Program-made: the position numbers and the translations under genes
Origin: Candidatus Parcubacteria bacterium
GTDB taxonomy: Bacteria; Patescibacteria; ABY1; BM507; UBA12075
Reading direction: 5' to 3'
NCBI GenBank assembly: GCA_002869165.1
Contig: PKTK01000003.1
Coordinates: forward strand, 92,200 to 156,199
Length of the DNA stretch: 64,000 bases
Shown: positions 43,404 to 52,321 of the stretch, in pieces
Layout: each line of letters starts with the position of its first letter
Numbering within the stretch: position 1 is the first letter of the stretch
The notes under the pieces: generated by a model
Told to the model about the DNA's origin: nothing
Databases searched by the model: none
What the model saw: the letters and a program-made list of their open reading frames with translations, nothing else

Positions 43404-44231
43404 ATGCTTAAGATATTTATAAAAAAAATTTTTAAATATTTGCTAGCTTTGATAGCAGTTTTTGTGCTGTATGCGTTTGGACTTCTTTCACCCTTGGAAG
43501 GAGTTTTTTTGCATTTGTTTAATCCAGTTTTTTCTAGAGTACAAAATTTATCAATTTCTTTTTCTGAGAAATATTATGAACAAACTTCAAAAGTGGATAT
43601 CGCTCAAAGAAATAGAGATTTGGAAAAACAAGTTTCTGAACTGTTGTCAAAAAATGCCGAGTTAGAGATTGTCAAGGAGGAAAATGAGACTATGAGAGGG
43701 TTTCTAAATTTTTTTTCTGAGAACAAGTTTGAAAACGTAATGGCTGAAGTGATTTCTAGAGGTGACTTTAGTGACTCTGCCGGTCGAATAGAGTCGATAA
43801 CTATTGACAAAGGAAGTGATAACGGCCTTTATGACGGCCTAGTTGTTATAAATCAGGCAGGTTTGGTTGTTGGGAAAATTATCAATACAAAAGATGCGAT
43901 TTCTGAAGTTGCTCTCTTGACTAATAAGGACTGTAAGCTGGCAGCCACTATATTGGGAGAAGATAAAACCAGTGGAATTGTGGAAGGAGAATTGGGTTTG
44001 ACTATGACTATGAATTTTATCCCGCAATCAAAAAGTATTAATAAAGAAGATATAGTGGTTACTTCAGGACTTGAAAGAACTATAACCAGGGGATTAGTGA
44101 TTGGTCAGATTTCAGAGGTGATAAAAGAGAGCAATGAACTGTGGCAGGAAGCAGTACTTGAGTCAAATATTAATTTTAATGAATTGACCATTGTTTCGGT
44201 TTTATTACCAGTAACAAGTAGTGAACAATGA
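43404..44231 (+). CDS. mreC: Rod-shape determining protein MreC
   Basis: 275 residues from ATG 43404, preferred over a TTG at 43392. A signal anchor (LLALIAVFVLYAFGLLSPLEG) is followed by a coiled coil (about residues 55-95, SKVDIAQRNRDLEKQVSELL) and the beta-barrel periplasmic domain, with EVISRGDFSDSAGRIESI and VVTSGLERTITRGLVIGQI. MreC connects MreB, MreD and penicillin-binding proteins outside the membrane. The stop overlaps the mreD start by four bases. Confidence 0.92.
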   Translation: MLKIFIKKIFKYLLALIAVFVLYAFGLLSPLEGVFLHLFNPVFSRVQNLSISFSEKYYEQTSKVDIAQRNRDLEKQVSELLSKNAELEIVKEENETMRGFLNFFSENKFENVMAEVISRGDFSDSAGRIESITIDKGSDNGLYDGLVVINQAGLVVGKIINTKDAISEVALLTNKDCKLAATILGEDKTSGIVEGELGLTMTMNFIPQSKSINKEDIVVTSGLERTITRGLVIGQISEVIKESNELWQEAVLESNINFNELTIVSVLLPVTSSEQ

Positions 44232-44758
44232 ATTATTTAAAAATTGCAAGTAAATTTTTTTTATTACTTTCCTTGTTAGTTTTTCAAGTTTCTTTTATTA
44301 GTGGTCTACCTGCCTGGGTGTCCAATCTAAATCTAATTTTACTTGTTCTGATATTGATCCTAGGTTTTTCTTCATATAGAAGATCTTTGATGTGGGCAAT
44401 GGGTATTGGTTTATTGTTTGACATGTATCATTTCACGTTTTTTGGAGTCAATACTATTTCTTTGCTACTGGCACTTTATCTTACTAATTTTTTACTTGAG
44501 AATTTATTGACAAATAGATCTTTGTATACTTTTATTTTTTTAACAATATTTGCAAGTGCAATATTTCAATTAAATGTAATTTTTTTAAATTTAGTATTCG
44601 GTTTTTTGAAAGGTTATGAAGCAGTGTATAGTTTTTCTAATATTTTTTGGTTGGATGAATTAAAAAAGATCATTGTGAATGTTGTTTTTATATTTTTTCT
44701 TTTTTACGTAGTAAGTTTTTTCAGTAAAAGATTTAAACCAATGTTTCTTGTTAAATAA
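44228..44758 (+). CDS. mreD: Rod-shape determining protein MreD
   Basis: 176 residues with about five hydrophobic helices, small and basic at the C-terminus. Sequence conservation in MreD is low, so the call rests on hydrophobicity, length and the position between mreC and the PBP2 gene, both of which it touches. MGIGLLFDMYHFTFFGVNTISLL is the most characteristic stretch (G..D...FG.....). It is an integral part of the elongasome. Confidence 0.88.
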   Translation: MNYLKIASKFFLLLSLLVFQVSFISGLPAWVSNLNLILLVLILILGFSSYRRSLMWAMGIGLLFDMYHFTFFGVNTISLLLALYLTNFLLENLLTNRSLYTFIFLTIFASAIFQLNVIFLNLVFGFLKGYEAVYSFSNIFWLDELKKIIVNVVFIFFLFYVVSFFSKRFKPMFLVK

Positions 44759-46783
44759 ATGTTTAAAAAAAATTATATCAGAACCAAAAAAATATCTAGA
44801 GGTGGCGACCCTTTTTCTATTCAAAGTGGCAGATTTAAGGATGCTAAAATCGATACGGTATATAGATCTGGTTGGTCAGAGGATGTGTTTACTTCAGATA
44901 CTAGGGACAAAGAAGTAGTGGGAAATACTTTTAACCCCACCAAGCTTAGCCTATTTGTTTTTGCTTTGGTGTTGTTTTTGAGCATGTTGATTGCTAGAAC
45001 AGCTTGGTTACAAATCTTGAAGGGGGATTATTATTATACAATGGCTGAGGAAAATAGAATTAGAATTGAGCGTCTACAGCCTAACAGAGGAGTTATTTAT
45101 GATAGGAACTTAAATCCGCTCGTTAGGAACAAGGCAAATTTTATGCTTTATCTTGTCCCTATTGATTTGCCTAGTGAAGAAGATGATTTTGAGCAAATTA
45201 AGTCTAGATTAGCGGAAGTTTTAGGAGATAATATAAGAACAGAAATAGATGAGGCATTAGTGGATGTTGATCGAAGTAGTTTAGATGCTTATCAGCCCTT
45301 ATTTATTCGTGATAATATTGATTATGAAATAGCCATGCTACTGCACTTGGAATCTTTATCATGGCCAGGAGTTGTTCTTTCAACCAGGACAAACCGTGAA
45401 TATCTTTATACTGGGCAAGCAATTGAATTTAATGACAGCGAAGATGACGCTAGGTATTTGTTCTCCTTGTCACATTTAATGGGTTATACGGGAAAAATAA
45501 ATTCAAGTGAGCTGGAGGAATTTGGTGATGATTATTTGCCAATTGATTATATTGGAAAGATGGGAATTGAATATTTTTGGGAGAATGAGTTAAAGGGTGT
45601 AAACGGCAAAAAACAGATTGAGGTTGACGCTCTAGGTAATGAAAAGAAGATAATTGGTGAAGAAGTGCCACTTGATGGTAACAATCTTGTATTATCATTA
45701 GACGTTGTTTTTCAGCTTAAGCTCGAGGAGATAATGTTGAAGCATTTAGATGAATTGGGGCTTGCCAGAGCTTCGGCTATTGCCTTGGATCCAAGAAATG
45801 GTGAGGTAATTGCCATGGTATCTTTGCCTGCATACAATAATAATCTTTTTGCTCGTGGGATAACTCAAGAAGAGTATTCAGCGCTACTTAATCATCCTGA
45901 TAATCAATTATTCAATCGTAGTATTAGTGGTGAGTTTCCATCAGGCTCAACCATCAAGCCAGTGATGGCGATTTCAGCTTTGGAAGAGGGGGTAATCACT
46001 GAAAATACCTACTTTTATTCAACTGGAGGAATCGGAATTGGCCAATGGTATTTCCCTGACTGGAAAGCTGGTGGGCATGGCAGGACTAATGTAAGAAAAG
46101 CAATCGCTGAATCAGTTAACACTTTTTTCTATTATATTGGTGGCGGCTATGAAGATTTTAAAGGTTTAGGACTTGAAAGGATGGTAAATCATATGGAGGA
46201 TTTTGGTCTTGGTTCTCAACTTGGTGTTGATTTAGCTGGTGAAGCCAGTGGTCTTTTACCTAATAGAGCTTGGAAGGAAGAAGTAAAAGGAGAACCTTGG
46301 TATATAGGAGACACTTATCATATGGCGATTGGTCAAGGTGATATTTTGGTTACTCCATTACAGGTAGCTAATTTTACTGCTGCTTTTGCAAATAATGGAA
46401 AAATATATCGACCTCATTTGATTAGAATGATACTTGATAGTGACGATAATATTATTAAACAAGTAGATGCTTATCCTATTAAGGAGAATTTTTTGGATAA
46501 TTATAATATTCAAGTAATAAAAGAGGGGATGAGACAAACAGTTACAGACGGTTCTGCTAGAAGTATGTATGATGCTCCAGTGGAAATAGCTGGTAAGACT
46601 GGAACAGCACAATGGTCCAGTGTAAAAGACAACCATGCTTGGTTTACAGGTTTTGCGCCTTATGATGAACCAGAAATGGTGATAACTATTTTAGTTGAAG
46701 AAGGAGGTGAGGGAAGTGCTGTTGCTGTACCAATTGCTAAAGAGGCTTTGAGTTGGTATTTTGGAGAATATAAAAATAAATAA
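44759..46783 (+). CDS. mrdA: Penicillin-binding protein 2 (transpeptidase)
   Basis: 674 residues. A cytoplasmic tail of about 60 residues precedes the transmembrane helix (63-83), longer than in E. coli PBP2. The pedestal domain begins ENRIRIERLQPNRGVIYDRN, which has the conserved R-G-I-I-Y-DRN motif. Transpeptidase catalytic motifs are SXXK at 397-400 (Ser397, Lys400), SXN at 452-454 (SVN) and KTG at 613-615. It cross-links peptidoglycan during cell elongation. It starts directly after the mreD stop. Confidence 0.95.
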   Translation: MFKKNYIRTKKISRGGDPFSIQSGRFKDAKIDTVYRSGWSEDVFTSDTRDKEVVGNTFNPTKLSLFVFALVLFLSMLIARTAWLQILKGDYYYTMAEENRIRIERLQPNRGVIYDRNLNPLVRNKANFMLYLVPIDLPSEEDDFEQIKSRLAEVLGDNIRTEIDEALVDVDRSSLDAYQPLFIRDNIDYEIAMLLHLESLSWPGVVLSTRTNREYLYTGQAIEFNDSEDDARYLFSLSHLMGYTGKINSSELEEFGDDYLPIDYIGKMGIEYFWENELKGVNGKKQIEVDALGNEKKIIGEEVPLDGNNLVLSLDVVFQLKLEEIMLKHLDELGLARASAIALDPRNGEVIAMVSLPAYNNNLFARGITQEEYSALLNHPDNQLFNRSISGEFPSGSTIKPVMAISALEEGVITENTYFYSTGGIGIGQWYFPDWKAGGHGRTNVRKAIAESVNTFFYYIGGGYEDFKGLGLERMVNHMEDFGLGSQLGVDLAGEASGLLPNRAWKEEVKGEPWYIGDTYHMAIGQGDILVTPLQVANFTAAFANNGKIYRPHLIRMILDSDDNIIKQVDAYPIKENFLDNYNIQVIKEGMRQTVTDGSARSMYDAPVEIAGKTGTAQWSSVKDNHAWFTGFAPYDEPEMVITILVEEGGEGSAVAVPIAKEALSWYFGEYKNK

Positions 46784-46848
46784 TATATTTTTTGCGTAAT
46801 AATAACAGACATTAAAAAAAGTCTTTTTTTGTGGTCATTTTATTGATT

Positions 46849-46887
46849 TTAGCACTCTCTTGACACGAGTGCTAAAGATGATATAAT
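46849..46887 (+). promoter_or_regulatory. CIRCE operator overlapping the hrcA promoter
   Basis: The perfect CIRCE element is TTAGCACTC (46849-46857), N9, GAGTGCTAA (46867-46875). The spacer contains the -35 box TTGACA (46860-46865), and a consensus TATAAT -10 follows at 46882-46887, 16-base spacer. HrcA bound to CIRCE would therefore block the -35. This implies autoregulation of the hrcA, grpE, hsp20 and dnaK heat-shock block. Confidence 0.95.
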
Positions 46888-46920
46888 TACTAATGATTTA
46901 AATTATTCCCTGTAAAAAAT

Positions 46921-47601
46921 ATGGATACTAGGAAAGAACTTATTCTAAATACAATACTGAAGGAGCATATTAAGACAGGTTTGCCTGTGGCTTCAAAAAT
47001 GTTAGTAGAAAAGTATAAATTAGATATTTCTCCAGCAACAGTCCGAAATGAAATGGCTGCATTGGAGCTAGATGATTATATTATTCAACCACACACATCT
47101 TCAGGTCGCATTCCTACTGAAAGAGCTTATAATTGGATGCTTAATTCTATAAAGACAAAAAGTCCTAATCCATCAGAAATAGATATCATTGAAGACGCTT
47201 TAAAAAATAAAAACGAAACAGGGTTTAAACAGTTAGCCAAGCACTTATCACAAACTACTGGTAACGCAGTTTTTTGGGCATTTCATAAACACAACCTTTA
47301 TTACACTGGTATTTCAAATTTATTTCAACAACCAGAATTTTCCAGAATTAATGTGATACATGATATTTCTACAGTAATAGACCGGCTTGATGAGATTGTG
47401 AATTTGGTTATTGATGAAACTGAGCAAGGAGTTCATACGTTAGTGGGCGAGAATAATCCCTTTGGTTCTATTTTTGGAGTTAGCTTTGCTAAATATAAAT
47501 TAAAGGAGAATCTAGGAATGTTCGGTGTGCTTGGTCCTATGCGCATGGATTACCAAAAAGTAATTTCTTTAGTTGATTTTATAAATAAAAGTTTAAAATA
47601 A
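46921..47601 (+). CDS. hrcA: Heat-inducible transcription repressor HrcA (short form)
   Basis: 226 residues, about 110 fewer than Bacillus HrcA. The winged helix is at residues 1-70: KELILNTILKEHIKTGLPVASKMLVEKYKL followed by ISPATVRNEMAALELDDYI and SSGRIPTERAYNWM, all strongly conserved. The rest (from residue 90) is the shortened GAF-like and insertion region with SIFGVSFAKYKLKENLGMFGVLGPMRMDYQKVI. It binds the CIRCE operator just upstream. The next gene begins six bases after its stop. Confidence 0.93.
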   Translation: MDTRKELILNTILKEHIKTGLPVASKMLVEKYKLDISPATVRNEMAALELDDYIIQPHTSSGRIPTERAYNWMLNSIKTKSPNPSEIDIIEDALKNKNETGFKQLAKHLSQTTGNAVFWAFHKHNLYYTGISNLFQQPEFSRINVIHDISTVIDRLDEIVNLVIDETEQGVHTLVGENNPFGSIFGVSFAKYKLKENLGMFGVLGPMRMDYQKVISLVDFINKSLK

Positions 47602-47607
47602 TTTTTT

Positions 47608-48411
47608 ATGGATATGAAAAGTGCAAAAGTAATAGTTGGAGCATTTATCAAAAACGATAAAGATGAATTATTGCTTTTAAAATCTGAAAAAGGAAATAAT
47701 AAGTATACTTGTCCTAGTGGTCATGTTGAATTCAATGAAAAGCTTGAAGACGCACTAAAAAGAGAAGTAAAAAAAGAAACAGGCTTAAAGATTCATGATA
47801 TTGAGTTTCTCGGTATCGGTGAAGCAGTGAAGAAGGGCAAGGAATTTAAAAAAAATGAAGAGCATCACGTATATATAAATTACTCTGCTAGAGTAAAAAA
47901 TGATAAAGTTAAGCATAGCGATGAATCAAGTGGATACAAATGGCTAAAGATCGAAGAATGGAAAAAAAGAGACGATATAGGAGTAGATGTCGTTGATATT
48001 TTGGATAAATTGAGTGCAGATACTTATGAAAATATGTATAAGAGAGCTCTGGCTGATTATCAAAATCTTTTAAAACAAAACGCCAAAGAAAAACAAGATT
48101 TAGTTAAATATGCCAACGAACAATTTTTGTATGAGTTATTACCGGTTTACGACAATCTAAAAGTTTCTTTGCTTCATATAAATGAAAGTAGCGATGTCAA
48201 TGCTTGGGCAGAAGGAATAAAGTATGTAGTTAAACAATTTTCTCAAGTTTTGGAAGGGATTGGTGTCGAGGAAATAAAGACAATTGGTGAGAAATTTAAT
48301 CACGAAACAATGGAGGCGATGAAAGGCAGAGGGGAGATTGTTAAAAAGGAAGTAAGGCCAGGCTACAAATTAAATGGCAAAGTAATAATTGCCGCTAAAG
48401 TTGAACTATAA
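47608..48411 (+). CDS. grpE: Nudix-GrpE fusion protein
   Basis: 267 residues. Residues 6-130 are a Nudix fold: VIVGAFIKNDKDELLLLKSE and the box from Gly38 to Leu60, which reads GHVEFNEKLEDAL then KREVKKETGL. The expected REXXEE has Lys56 where the first E of EE normally sits, so metal binding may be reduced. Residues 138-267 are GrpE: YKRALADYQNLLKQNAKEK, LPVYDNLKVSL, IGEKFNHETMEAM and EVRPGYKLNGKVIIAAKV. GrpE is the nucleotide exchange factor of DnaK. Position in the CIRCE operon supports grpE. The fused Nudix domain is unusual. Confidence 0.9.
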   Translation: MDMKSAKVIVGAFIKNDKDELLLLKSEKGNNKYTCPSGHVEFNEKLEDALKREVKKETGLKIHDIEFLGIGEAVKKGKEFKKNEEHHVYINYSARVKNDKVKHSDESSGYKWLKIEEWKKRDDIGVDVVDILDKLSADTYENMYKRALADYQNLLKQNAKEKQDLVKYANEQFLYELLPVYDNLKVSLLHINESSDVNAWAEGIKYVVKQFSQVLEGIGVEEIKTIGEKFNHETMEAMKGRGEIVKKEVRPGYKLNGKVIIAAKVEL

Positions 48412-48437
48412 AATTTTATATAAAAAATTAATTGATC

Positions 48438-48465
48438 AAGTTATAGTCTTGGATGTCTATAGCTT
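48438..48465. repeat. Imperfect palindrome upstream of hsp20
   Basis: AAGTTATAG (48438-48446), 10-base spacer, CTATAGCTT (48457-48465): 8 of 9 positions complementary. It lies 13 bases before the hsp20 start, where a regulator could bind or a leader hairpin could form. It is not a CIRCE sequence. Confidence 0.45.
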
Positions 48466-48478
48466 GTGAGCAAAAAAT

Positions 48479-48913
48479 ATGTCGCTAATAAGATGGAGTC
48501 CATTTTTCGAACCATTCGAGGAAATGGAAAAGGCTTTTGGAGACATGACTCCAAGCATTAGAAATAACCAGTTTGGTTTTGTGCCAGCGGTAGATATGTA
48601 TGAAGAAAAAGACAATGTAGTAGTGGAGGCTAATTTAGCAGGCATTGATCCGGAAAAAGTAAATGTTTCAATCGAGAATGATGTCTTGTGTATCAAGGGA
48701 GAAAGCGAGAAAAAAAGCGAAGTGGATGACAAGAATTATTATCGCAAAGAAATAAGAAGAGGATCCTTTTATAGATCTGTTACATTGCCAGCCAAAGTGG
48801 ATGGTGATAGGGCAAATGCTGTAACAGAGGATGGAGTACTTAAAATAAGTATACCAAAAATAAAAGAATCTAAGCCAAAACAAATTAAAATTAAAAATAA
48901 GAAAAATAAGTAA
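48479..48913 (+). CDS. Small heat-shock protein Hsp20
   Basis: 144 residues. SLIRWSPFFEPFEEMEKAF is the usual start. The alpha-crystallin domain covers residues 40-135: PAVDMYEEKDNVVVEANLAG, then VNVSIENDVLCIKGE and YRKEIRRGSFYRSVTLPAKV with the GVLKISIPK motif. It holds misfolded proteins for the DnaK system. It follows the Nudix-GrpE gene in the heat-shock block. Confidence 0.95.
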   Translation: MSLIRWSPFFEPFEEMEKAFGDMTPSIRNNQFGFVPAVDMYEEKDNVVVEANLAGIDPEKVNVSIENDVLCIKGESEKKSEVDDKNYYRKEIRRGSFYRSVTLPAKVDGDRANAVTEDGVLKISIPKIKESKPKQIKIKNKKNK

Positions 48914-49008
48914 TTTAATAGCATCATTGTAAGCATCTAGAATATTTAGGTGTCCCCCCTTAGGGGTCTACCTGGAAAAAGCGTTCAGATGGTTAATGTC
49001 ATAACATT

Positions 49009-49980
49009 ATGGGCAGTTTAAACATTTCAGTCAACAAAGAGGAAGAGTCAAAAAAACCTGCCAAAAAAAGAGGTAGACCAAGAAAAGCTACTATAAAAAC
49101 AGTCGCCAAAAGTGCTGAGATTAAGACTAGTGTAGCTGAAGCTCGCAAGAAATCAAAGACGGTTGATAAACAAAAAGATTCAAAAAAGAATCCCAAAAAA
49201 GAGAGAAATATTTTGACTACTATTATTTCAGCGGTCGTTGTTTCTTTGATAGTCGGGGGAGTGATTTATGCTTGGAAGACTGATGAAGGAAAAAAGAAGA
49301 TTGATCAATTAAGAAGCGATGCCAAAGCTGTTAGAGTTGGTTTTGAACAAGATATTGATAGATTGAAGAATAAGCTAACTGGCATAGAAACAGAAAATGA
49401 AGAATTAAAAAATACCACCAAAGAACTTGAAGAACAGGTTAAGTTATTAAATGGGGCAAAAAAGGATTTTGTAGATCCTGAATTGGGAATTAGCTTTGAC
49501 TATCCTGCGACCTTTGGTGATGTAGTTCTTGAAATGGTAGATGGCAAAACTGGTAAGAAATTCAAAGGCACATTTTCCAAAAATGAAAAATTAGTTTTTG
49601 GGGGAGTGAGTAGTGATTATGAGCCAATGGCGACCACTACTATCGTTGAATTTTTAGAAACTCAAGGTTTTTATGAGAGAAGAGATAATTACTATTTTAT
49701 TGGTATTGGGGAAGACAGAGAATCTGAGGATATAGAAATGATTCCAAGTAAAGGAATTGAATATGATGATAATGTTGCCTTAATCATCTACAAGAACAGT
49801 TTTGTTCTTGATGAGGGCGCTGATGGTTTACCAGTAAATATTGGTGAAAATATTGGCGCACTAGTTAATCTAGAAGGTGATAATTTCTTTGGTCTGTGAT
49901 TTCTTGATCAAGATTTGGGAATATTACCAATGGATTCATTTGAAAAAATATTAAAAAGTATAAAAGTAACTAAACAATAA
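49009..49980 (+). CDS. Single-pass membrane protein with AT-hook-like tail; in-frame TGA at 49897-49899
   Basis: 296 residues before TGA 49897-49899, then 26 codons that continue in frame as a natural-looking end (FLDQDLGILPMDSFEKIL and KSIKVTKQ) before TAA. The N-terminus is lysine-rich and includes KKRGRPRK (residues 19-26), an AT-hook-like core. A transmembrane helix at about 67-88 (TIISAVVVSLIVGGVIYAW) is followed by a coiled coil (95-150) and an extracytoplasmic domain from about 150. The family is not recognised. It lies between hsp20 and dnaK. The AT-hook call is a motif guess, and lysine-rich tails can produce such matches by chance. Confidence 0.55.
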
Positions 49981-50015
49981 GTTATTTACACAAATAATTA
50001 ATTTAATAAAATATT

Positions 50016-51920
50016 ATGGGAAAAATATTAGGAATTGATCTAGGTACCACCAATTCAGCTATGGCTATTATGGAAGGTGGTAAACCCAAGATACTTGAAA
50101 ATGCAGAAGGAAACAGAACAACTCCTTCAATTGTGGCGATTTCTAAAAATGGAGAAAGATTGGTTGGGCAAAGTGCCAAAAGACAATCTGTAACCAATCC
50201 TGAAAATACAGTTTATGCTGTTAAGAGATTGATCGGTAGAAAATTTGAAGACGCCGAAGTGCAAAAAGATGTAAAAACATCACCTTACAAAATAATTAAA
50301 TCAGATACTGCTGTAAAGGTATCTATGAATGGTAAGGATTATTCTCCAGAAGAAATTTCTGCCATGATCTTATCAAAGTTAAAAGCAGACGCAGAAGCTA
50401 AAATTGGTGAAAAGATTACCGAAGCTGTTATTACCGTGCCTGCCTACTTTGATGATTCACAAAGGCAAGCTACCAAGGATGCTGGTAAGATTGCTGGGCT
50501 TGAAGTAAAAAGAATTGTAAACGAACCAACCGCTGCCGCTTTAGCATATGGATTTGAAAAGAAAAAAGGCCAGCAGATCGCTGTTTATGATCTTGGTGGT
50601 GGTACTTTTGATATTTCAATTTTGGACGTTTCAGAAGATACTGTAGAAGTTAAATCTACTAACGGAGATACTCATTTAGGTGGTGAAGATTTTGATAAAG
50701 CAATTATTAATTGGATTTTGGATGAGTTTAAAAAAGATAATGGAATTGATTTATCTCATGATCCATTGGCTTTACAAAGAATTAAAGAAGCAGCTGAAAA
50801 AGCTAAGATTGAGCTTTCTACTACGATGGAATCTGAGATCAATCAGCCATTTATAACAACTGATGAAACTGGGCCAAAACATATGGTTATGAAATTAACT
50901 AGAGCCAAGCTTGAAGACTTGGTCGGTGATTTAGTGGAAAAGACTTTAAAACCATGTAAAGATGCTTTGGCTGATGCCGGGTTAAGTACTTCTGATATTG
51001 AAGAAGTTATTATGGTAGGTGGTATGACCAGGATGCCACTTGTCCAAGAGAAAGTTAAGAAATTTTTTGACAAAGAACCACACTTAGGAGTAAATCCTGA
51101 TGAGGTGGTGGCTAATGGAGCTGCAGTACAGGCAGGTGTTTTACAGGGCGATGTTAAGGATGTTTTATTGCTTGATGTTACTCCATTGACATTGGGAATT
51201 GAAACTCTTGGTGGAGTTGCTACTCCTTTGATCGATAGAAATACAACTATTCCAACTTCAAAATCACAAATATTTTCAACAGCAGCTGATAACCAACCTA
51301 GTGTAGAGATACATGTTTTACAGGGAGAAAGATCAATGGCTAGTGATAACAAGACTTTAGGCCGTTTTATTCTAGATGGTTTACCACCAGCACCAAGAGG
51401 CGTACCACAAGTTGAAGTTTCTTTTGATCTTGATTCAAACGGAATTCTAAATGTAAAAGCACTTGACAAAGCTAGTGGAAAAGAACAGAAAATTACGATT
51501 ACAGCTAGCTCATCTCTTTCCGAAGATGAAGTTGAAAAGATGAAAAAAGAAGCTGAGATGCATGCTGAAGAAGATAAGAAGAAAAAAGAAAAGATTGAAG
51601 TGGTTAATAATGCTGATTCTGTAATTTTTCAAACTGAAAAACTTATCAAAGATACTGGTGATAAAATGAAAGACGAAGACAAAAAAGAACTAGAAGAAAA
51701 AATTACTGCCTTGAAAAAGGCCAAAGAAGCTGATGATTTAGATGATATGAAAAAGAAAATGGAAGAGATGAATGAAGTTGCCCAAAGAATAGGTTCTGCT
51801 ATGTATCAACAACAAGCTCAAGCAGGAGGAGCTGCTCCAGGTGCTGAAGCTTCAGAGCAAGCTGAGGAGAAGAAGAATGATGATGAGGTGGTAGAAGGTG
51901 AAGTGGAAGAAAATAAATAA
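50016..51920 (+). CDS. dnaK: Molecular chaperone DnaK (Hsp70)
   Basis: 634 residues, full length. Actin-like ATPase signatures are GIDLGTTNSAMAI, VYDLGGGTFDISILD and VIMVGGMTRMPLVQ. The substrate-binding domain includes LLLDVTPLTLGIETLGG, and the C-terminal lid is rich in alanine, glutamate and lysine (ending AEEKKNDDEVVEGEVEEN). It folds proteins with DnaJ and GrpE, all encoded in this block. A gap of about 35 bases separates it from the preceding gene's final stop at 49980. Confidence 0.97.
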   Translation: MGKILGIDLGTTNSAMAIMEGGKPKILENAEGNRTTPSIVAISKNGERLVGQSAKRQSVTNPENTVYAVKRLIGRKFEDAEVQKDVKTSPYKIIKSDTAVKVSMNGKDYSPEEISAMILSKLKADAEAKIGEKITEAVITVPAYFDDSQRQATKDAGKIAGLEVKRIVNEPTAAALAYGFEKKKGQQIAVYDLGGGTFDISILDVSEDTVEVKSTNGDTHLGGEDFDKAIINWILDEFKKDNGIDLSHDPLALQRIKEAAEKAKIELSTTMESEINQPFITTDETGPKHMVMKLTRAKLEDLVGDLVEKTLKPCKDALADAGLSTSDIEEVIMVGGMTRMPLVQEKVKKFFDKEPHLGVNPDEVVANGAAVQAGVLQGDVKDVLLLDVTPLTLGIETLGGVATPLIDRNTTIPTSKSQIFSTAADNQPSVEIHVLQGERSMASDNKTLGRFILDGLPPAPRGVPQVEVSFDLDSNGILNVKALDKASGKEQKITITASSSLSEDEVEKMKKEAEMHAEEDKKKKEKIEVVNNADSVIFQTEKLIKDTGDKMKDEDKKELEEKITALKKAKEADDLDDMKKKMEEMNEVAQRIGSAMYQQQAQAGGAAPGAEASEQAEEKKNDDEVVEGEVEENK

Positions 51921-52004
51921 ATTAAAATAAATTCTTAGTCTACTGATTGTTAAATCAGTAGACACTAGAGTTCATTTTTACTAACAAAACCAAAGGAGGA
52001 AAAT

Positions 52005-52256
52005 GTGATTCAAAGCATTGAACAATCTGATTTAATTAAAGGGAAAAAATTTATCGTTGAGCTTGGAAATAATCGGCAATGTGTACTTATTAAAGACAAC
52101 ATTATTTTGCCAGGACAGGATAGTCCAGCTAAGTCAAAACTTGAATTAAAACATTGCTTCGTCGGGAAACCCATGATCTTTGTCTATACCAATCTTGACG
52201 GAGAAATCTCATATCCAGAGTTAGGTTCAGTGGTCCAGTCTATCAGGGCTTTGTGA
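52005..52256 (+). CDS. Small protein of unknown function (GTG start)
   Basis: 83 residues from GTG 52005; the overlapping ATG at 52003 leads to an immediate stop in another frame. AAAGGAGGA at 51992-52000 is a near-perfect Shine-Dalgarno, which is rare in this window. The protein has a compact beta-rich look (KGKKFIVELGNNRQCVLIKD) but no family I recognise. A hairpin with T-rich tail follows. It sits between dnaK and the DUF3467 gene. Confidence 0.55.
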   Translation: MIQSIEQSDLIKGKKFIVELGNNRQCVLIKDNIILPGQDSPAKSKLELKHCFVGKPMIFVYTNLDGEISYPELGSVVQSIRAL

Positions 52257-52262
52257 TCAAAG

Positions 52263-52295
52263 TGTGGGAGACTTGTTTCCCCCACAATTATTTTA
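52263..52295 (+). terminator. Hairpin after the small GTG gene
   Basis: TGTGGG (52263-52268) pairs with CCCACA (52281-52286), with additional inner pairs, followed by ATTATTTT. A moderate intrinsic terminator. Confidence 0.6.
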
Positions 52296-52321
52296 AAATT
52301 ATTAATTTAACATATAAAAAT

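Noticed and set aside
48954..48968. Short CCCCTTAGGGG hairpin after hsp20
   Set aside because: Small palindrome without a T-run; too weak to call a terminator.
50843..51469. 208-codon open frame on the minus strand inside dnaK
   Set aside because: It is antisense to strongly conserved DnaK sequence; long antisense frames arise from dnaK codon bias.
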